Shown here piece by piece: positions 16,844 through 21,419 of a stretch of DNA of 21,419 nt. Origin of the DNA: a virus. Each line of letters opens with the position of its first letter. The first letter of the stretch is position 1. The notes beneath the pieces are model-generated. The model saw only the letters and a list, made by a program, of their open reading frames with translations. It did not search any database and was not told the origin of the DNA. The DNA lies in the IMG/VR virus record IMGVR_UViG_3300043409_001176, positions 1 through 21,419 of that record. The stretch is one strand, 5' to 3'. A program made the translations under genes and the position numbers.

Positions 16844-19800
16844 GTACTAATGAAATCGATATTGTTAAATTAAGTATTAATGATACTTTTTATGATTGGT
16901 TCTTGCGAACAAATCAAGTTATTGATTATGTCAATCCTATTAATGTGTATGATGTATTTGCTGGTGCAGGCATATTGGAAAGTCGAACAGGAACACCGGG
17001 TACAATCGAACTATCGATCTCCACTAAATCAGAAACCTACGCAATTGATACGCTGCTCGATACTGGTGGAGTTAGCACAGTTGCTCTGAACTACAACGAT
17101 TTAACTATTGGCACTGTTGTTAACACCACTAAATTTGGTATTCAGGGAACTGGTAGTCAAATATTTAGAGTGGCAGCATCTGATATGCTACCACCAACAT
17201 TACACTCAAATCATACATTTACAGGAACCATCACAGTTGCTGATCTGATCGTAAATGATGGAACTATCACCCTAAACAACACAATGTCAACGAGCAGAGA
17301 TAATTGTGGACTGATGATAGAATCCAAAGCAGATAACTTTAGCGAAAATGTTTACTTTACATATGATGTTGAGACAGAAGCATGGTATTCTAGTGAAAAT
17401 TTGGGTGTGAAGTCTGGTAAAGCGTTCGTAACAGATTCTTCTCCAAAGGCAATCTTTCCATTTCAGTCATCCTCGTCACAAGGACAGATTGATGTTCGGT
17501 TACAATCTATAATTGGTGGAGTGAACGAACGATTCTCAATTGAAGCAGAATTTGATGCAGGTAATTCTCTCACATTCTCACATTACTTAAATAATATATT
17601 GGTTCATGATGTATTAGAATTGACATCAAATGGTACTGCTGGAAGTGAAGTAATTGTAAAAGATATCATCACGATCACCGATGTAATCAATTCTAATCCT
17701 TTTACACAAACACCAGTTGCAACAAACATACCAATCACCGATTCTACAAATGGATATCTGAATACATTTGTTAATAGAATAAAACTTCCAAAGGGAAGTG
17801 TTACTGTTGGTGAAGTTGTTAGAATGGGTAGCACTACTCTAGAACTGGCAACTCCAACCAGTCTGAGCGCATCACAATCTATTGGTATCGTAGAAAGTCT
17901 AGATGGATCGAATGCAGTCGTTATAACATCTGGACCATTTTCTGGTATCACTGGTCTTTCTGGATTCACTATTGGTGATGTATATTATCTAGATCCCACT
18001 GTTGCTGGTGGAGTCACAAACACAGATCCAAATAACACAAATGGAATTTTAGACAAACCCGTCTTTATAGCAACTTCTGCAAATGGCGGTGTGTTGATTC
18101 CTGATTTTACCTCTATTGGAGGAGGGACTGTTATCTCTGGTGGTGGAACTGGTACTGTAAACAATGCTTTTAAAACTATAAGTGTTGATACAGAAACCCT
18201 GACTGCTAGTGGTGAAGATAATGTTATTTTTAGTAGTGGAACTTTCATTGATCTAGATTTATCTGGTGATGTGATAACTGCCAACTGTACGATTGCCAAT
18301 GCTCGTCCTGCATATTCCATATGGTCAACTGATGCAAGTGGTTCATTATCATTCAATACAATTCCTTCTTATTCTATCCCTGCGAGAACACTGACAGGAA
18401 CATTGTCTTCGGTTACATTAACTCCCGGTACATTACTTGGTAGAAGAGATGATACAGATGACACAGATAATCCAGTACAAGCGTTGTCTGGTAGTGAGGT
18501 ACTGAGTCTTCTGGGATTCAGTGGAAACAAATATATTAAAAATATACTGTTTGAAGGTGGAACAGGAACCGACGAGTTTGATTTTGATGCAGACAATTCT
18601 GAGTCTATCAGTATTCGTGCTGGTGATAATATTAGTTTTGAGTATTTGGGTGGTTCTCTCTATATTCACAGCGCAGGTCTTGCAGACACTACTAATCTGG
18701 GAGGATCAGCAGCTCTTATAATAGCAACAGAAGGAGATCCACAGGCACAAATAAATCGATTGATCTTTGAGGATGATTTTGGGGGAGCTGCAACAAATGC
18801 TACAAAGTTTATAGAGTTCTCGATGAGAACCGTAGGAACAAACTCAGATGCTTTTATTTCAGCTAAACCAACTAATAATTACTTAAGATTAAGTGGTGAT
18901 GGAGTAATTTTAGGATCACATACTGCTGGTAAGTTATTGAAAATACAAGGAGATACTAGAGTAGGAACCACTAGTACTCTTAGTACAAACTCAGCAGGAG
19001 AAACATTTATTATTGGACTATCACCTATGATTATAGTTGATAAAATTAAACCTCTTAAATCATCAACAGGAGATGATGGTCTTATATTATCTGGAGACTC
19101 CTCTATTACTGCCAGAAATACTGTAAAAATTATCGACTCTCCGAGAAACAGTGCTGATAATAAAGACGAATATACAATGGTTATCAATGGGTTTGATGAT
19201 ACTACTTCTGCAACTCCCAGAGTGAGTACATACTTGAACGGTGTGTTTGCAAGTGATGTATCTGGACTTAAAACAAAATGTGTCTCTTTATATGCGGATG
19301 CATCAGCTATTTCCTCAACAACAGAGGGGGATGTATATAGTTATCCATTTAGATTATTTGAATTGGTTGTAGATAAACTCCATGTTAATGAACTTAATGC
19401 TACTACGGCTATAAAATTAACAGAGTATTTGAGTACTGTAATAGGAACTAGTATTGGTCAGTCTTTTCCGTATAATACTTCAGATATTTGTATGGTTCGA
19501 TATAAAACAGATACACAAACTGTTGATAATCCATCTGGTGTGAACGGTGTGGGACTGACTTTCTTTGATGATGTATCAGGCGCACCGACACCATATTCAT
19601 ATATCATTAGACCATCAGCGTTTAGAGCTAATATATTAGATATACCAGCAAGCACATTTATTGTTAGTGATCACTTATCATTTGGTTCAAGTACAGATGC
19701 AGATGCTGTTAGTCCATATCTATCAAGAGGTGCTGCTGGTAGGATTGATATCACATCAGATGCTGTGACAGATGTATCCCTTCGTATACGCGGAGATAGT

Positions 19801-20148
19801 TCTGCTGGTGGTGAGGGTATTCTCGGATGTTCATCTATAGCGAATGGGTATCTATATTTAATTAATAATTCTGGTGGTAACACTGCATATCTACAATTGA
19901 ACGCAGGGAGCGGTAATAGTATAATCAAAACAGATACACTGACTATTACCGATGGAAGCAATGGTATTAAATTTGAGACAGATGCATTCGCAAGTACCGC
20001 TGCAGATAATGGTAAGGTTATGTTTGTGAATACAGTTGCAAGTGGAGTAGCAACAATGAAAAGTGGTTATATAGTAAAACCACTCCCTGCCGGCGCAGTA
20101 CCAGCTACCGATCCTATAAATACTCTATATTATACAGTAGTAGTCTAA
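16840..20148 (+). CDS. Tail-fibre-like virion structural protein
   Basis: The N-terminus of this 1102-residue protein (SINDTFYDWFLRTNQVIDYV, about 12-31) matches the 'TF..WL..TN.IID..N' baseplate-attachment pattern of large T4-like fibre and baseplate proteins. Residues about 305-428 form a recognisable fibre module: 'KLPKGSVTVGEVVRMG', then 'GFTIGDVYYLDPTVAGGVT' and 'KPVFIATSANGG'. At about 528-560 is a second common fibre element, 'GTLLGRRDD' followed by 'ALSGSEVLSLLGF'. The rest is Gly/Ser/Thr/Asp-rich and beta-rich, as expected for a trimeric fibre shaft, ending in 'YIVKPLPAGAV..' and hydrophobic TVVV. No C-terminal chaperone or collagen repeats were seen. It starts with an ATGA overlap after the coiled-coil gene. 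It is probably a receptor-binding or fibre-base component; the receptor is unknown. Confidence 0.7.
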   Translation: MSTNEIDIVKLSINDTFYDWFLRTNQVIDYVNPINVYDVFAGAGILESRTGTPGTIELSISTKSETYAIDTLLDTGGVSTVALNYNDLTIGTVVNTTKFGIQGTGSQIFRVAASDMLPPTLHSNHTFTGTITVADLIVNDGTITLNNTMSTSRDNCGLMIESKADNFSENVYFTYDVETEAWYSSENLGVKSGKAFVTDSSPKAIFPFQSSSSQGQIDVRLQSIIGGVNERFSIEAEFDAGNSLTFSHYLNNILVHDVLELTSNGTAGSEVIVKDIITITDVINSNPFTQTPVATNIPITDSTNGYLNTFVNRIKLPKGSVTVGEVVRMGSTTLELATPTSLSASQSIGIVESLDGSNAVVITSGPFSGITGLSGFTIGDVYYLDPTVAGGVTNTDPNNTNGILDKPVFIATSANGGVLIPDFTSIGGGTVISGGGTGTVNNAFKTISVDTETLTASGEDNVIFSSGTFIDLDLSGDVITANCTIANARPAYSIWSTDASGSLSFNTIPSYSIPARTLTGTLSSVTLTPGTLLGRRDDTDDTDNPVQALSGSEVLSLLGFSGNKYIKNILFEGGTGTDEFDFDADNSESISIRAGDNISFEYLGGSLYIHSAGLADTTNLGGSAALIIATEGDPQAQINRLIFEDDFGGAATNATKFIEFSMRTVGTNSDAFISAKPTNNYLRLSGDGVILGSHTAGKLLKIQGDTRVGTTSTLSTNSAGETFIIGLSPMIIVDKIKPLKSSTGDDGLILSGDSSITARNTVKIIDSPRNSADNKDEYTMVINGFDDTTSATPRVSTYLNGVFASDVSGLKTKCVSLYADASAISSTTEGDVYSYPFRLFELVVDKLHVNELNATTAIKLTEYLSTVIGTSIGQSFPYNTSDICMVRYKTDTQTVDNPSGVNGVGLTFFDDVSGAPTPYSYIIRPSAFRANILDIPASTFIVSDHLSFGSSTDADAVSPYLSRGAAGRIDITSDAVTDVSLRIRGDSSAGGEGILGCSSIANGYLYLINNSGGNTAYLQLNAGSGNSIIKTDTLTITDGSNGIKFETDAFASTAADNGKVMFVNTVASGVATMKSGYIVKPLPAGAVPATDPINTLYYTVVV
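20115..20122 (+). promoter_or_regulatory. T4-type late promoter element TATAAATA inside the fibre gene 3' end
   Basis: This perfect TATAAATA, preceded by C as in many T4 late promoters, lies within the last dozen codons of the fibre gene. With T4 spacing the transcript would start near 20128, giving a leader of about 32 bases that contains the AAAGGA ribosome-binding site at 20147-20152 before the ATG at 20160. The placement suits a promoter for the next gene. A chance match remains possible in AT-rich DNA. Confidence 0.6.
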
Positions 20149-20159
20149 AGGATTATATT

Positions 20160-21419
20160 ATGAGTTTAGATGTTAAATTAGATACAGCAACTACCACAGG
20201 CTCAATTCCACAAGAACAAGGCAAACTTAAGGTTAAACTATCAGAATCTACTGATCCTACTCTTACATTAAAGGATGTCAAGCAAGTTTATAGAAAAATT
20301 AATGCAACTGGATCAGAAACTGAGTTGGTTTGGGAAATATCAACACCTCCTGATACATCAATAACGACACAAGATAACCCACCAATAAATCAGTGCGGAG
20401 TCTGTAGCCGCAATCAACTTCGATATTGGCCTATATTGCCAACATCAGGATCAAATGCGAGGTGGGATTGTGTTATATGGAGCGACACAGGGAGATTAGT
20501 AGATTTAATAGCAACTGGTGTTCTGTTTCGTGATCCAGATGTCCCTGCGCCAGCGACTGCTGTGTACTATGCAGATGCTGCTATAGTGGCTACAAATAGC
20601 AGTAGTTTCTTTTTACCACCCCCACCAAATCATCTTTTAATGGATTATGCCACATATGGACTATCAGATAGAATCGTGGTTGTGGATAATACTGGTTATG
20701 CACAATTAGCATCAGATATTCCTGAACTTTTACCTGCTAATCTAGCATTTGCTGGATTTTTAGATGCAAAATATAGAATCAAGTGCATAAATTTTGAAGG
20801 AAGTGGCAGTGTAGCCATATCTGCACTAGTCTGTAACCTCGACCCACAGCCTAACCTTATAAGTGAAGTACCATTGTGTGCTTGTTCAGGAGGAGGTTTA
20901 TGCAACGAAACCACCATAGTTATAGAACAGGTTGGGGCTATTTGTAGGACACTAGAAGAGATTATAGATGATTCATATGCAAATAAAATTATAGATTCTG
21001 GTTGTATTAATACTACACCCTCTGGGTCGGATATTTATTCAGTTGAGTGTGAAACACCTAGTTGTAATGTATGTCATGGATATCCAGCACTATTTACAAA
21101 TACACTAGGAGATAACAATCTGAGTGGGACTCAAATGCACCATAGACAGGTTGGATATTTACCAAATGTTCTGTTAGGAAATTACGCAGATTTAGATCTT
21201 GAGGAATATGTTATACGCGAAGCTATATTTGATTCTGCCTATAAATTTACTGACCTGGCAATAATAAATGATGACGGGTGTAATGTAGAGGATTGTCTTC
21301 CACCTTCGAATCCTCCAGAGGGAGATCCTCTACGCTGTCCGGGTTCAGCTTGGAATGCAAGAATTTTTCTACCGTTTTATGTAAATGTTCCTACGAACCA
21401 TACCGATCTAACGGCAGGG
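20160..21419 (+). CDS. Cysteine-rich probable virion protein, function unknown (3' end outside window)
   Basis: The ATG at 20160 follows AAAGGA with seven-base spacing, and the frame is open for 420 codons to the window edge. The N-terminus 'DVKQVYRKINATGSETELVW' resembles short adaptor-like starts of other phage structural proteins, but I do not recognise the family. There are 16 cysteines in the visible part, far denser than in the large neighbouring genes: a CGVC pair at 79-82, singles such as Cys104, C-A-C-SGGGL-C at 240-248, and C297/C302/C305 with CNVCH at 302-306. Tryptophans and proline runs (PPPPN near 158) suggest a globular beta-rich protein. No signal peptide or membrane segment is evident. 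Gene order and the late promoter point to a virion component made late, perhaps a fibre or a decoration protein stabilised by metal or disulphides. This is inference only. Confidence 0.6.
   Translation, partial: MSLDVKLDTATTTGSIPQEQGKLKVKLSESTDPTLTLKDVKQVYRKINATGSETELVWEISTPPDTSITTQDNPPINQCGVCSRNQLRYWPILPTSGSNARWDCVIWSDTGRLVDLIATGVLFRDPDVPAPATAVYYADAAIVATNSSSFFLPPPPNHLLMDYATYGLSDRIVVVDNTGYAQLASDIPELLPANLAFAGFLDAKYRIKCINFEGSGSVAISALVCNLDPQPNLISEVPLCACSGGGLCNETTIVIEQVGAICRTLEEIIDDSYANKIIDSGCINTTPSGSDIYSVECETPSCNVCHGYPALFTNTLGDNNLSGTQMHHRQVGYLPNVLLGNYADLDLEEYVIREAIFDSAYKFTDLAIINDDGCNVEDCLPPSNPPEGDPLRCPGSAWNARIFLPFYVNVPTNHTDLTAG

Noticed and set aside
17604-20000. Several antisense ORFs opposite the fibre gene (such as 17604-17969 and 17985-18356)
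   Set aside because: They lie fully within a well-supported + strand gene, and I saw no ribosome-binding sites or recognisable products.
1-21419. tRNA genes, CRISPR arrays, insertion sequences and hairpin terminators
   Set aside because: No cloverleaf, spaced direct repeats, transposase motifs or GC stem followed by a T-run was found by eye in the tiny intergenic gaps or across the coding regions.

Overview
The window is a block of late structural genes from a T4-like contractile-tailed phage (Caudoviricetes, myovirus morphology). It is AT-rich, all genes are on the + strand, and coding density is close to 100%; the largest clear intergenic gap is 16 bases. The proteins resemble those of marine T4-like phages (cyanophage and pelagiphage relatives) more than T4 itself: a gp25/gp6 pair, a gp8 with a large insert, a giant tail protein that starts with the 'FLRILFKPGYAVQARELTQLQ' type of N-terminus, and a small coiled-coil partner followed by a fibre-like protein. 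No host genes, tRNAs, integration genes, CRISPR arrays or mobile elements are visible. The host cannot be named from the sequence.

Layout: (1) Bases 1-2850 hold the central spike. They encode the 3' end of what looks like the OB-fold half of the gp5 baseplate hub (1-549), a separate ORF for the beta-helical spike half of gp5 with a long unusual C-terminal extension (560-2569), and a PAAR spike-tip protein (2569-2850). (2) Bases 2854-9243 hold the baseplate wedge. A perfect T4-type late promoter element lies immediately before gp25, followed by gp6, a virion protein in the T4 gene 7 position with an N-terminal Ig-like domain, and an enlarged gp8. (3) Bases 9259-20148 hold a 2453-residue baseplate/tail protein, a 76-residue coiled-coil protein and a 1102-residue fibre-like protein. 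(4) Bases 20160-21419 hold the 5' part of a cysteine-rich, unrecognised, probably virion protein. It has its own late promoter element inside the end of the preceding gene and runs off the window.

How the genes work together: in T4, gp5 trimers form the spike under the tail tube, a PAAR protein caps its tip, and gp6, gp7, gp8, gp25 and gp53 form the wedges that surround the hub and trigger sheath contraction. The large proteins downstream replace the T4 gp9-gp12 set and probably form the peripheral baseplate and receptor-binding fibres. Overlapping or abutting start and stop codons (TAATG, ATGA, TAAATG) indicate translational coupling along the block. The two TATAAATA elements fit transcription by the phage late sigma (gp55-like) system.

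The most interesting observations are: gp5 encoded as two ORFs in an arrangement resembling T4 gp5 maturation products; a roughly 315-residue extension beyond the spike beta-helix that ends in about nine 11-residue amphipathic, Gly-rich repeats and could be membrane-active; a late promoter placed so that the predicted gp25 mRNA would start at the A of its ATG; and the Cys-rich protein at the right edge. All family assignments come from recognising motifs by eye. No searches were run.
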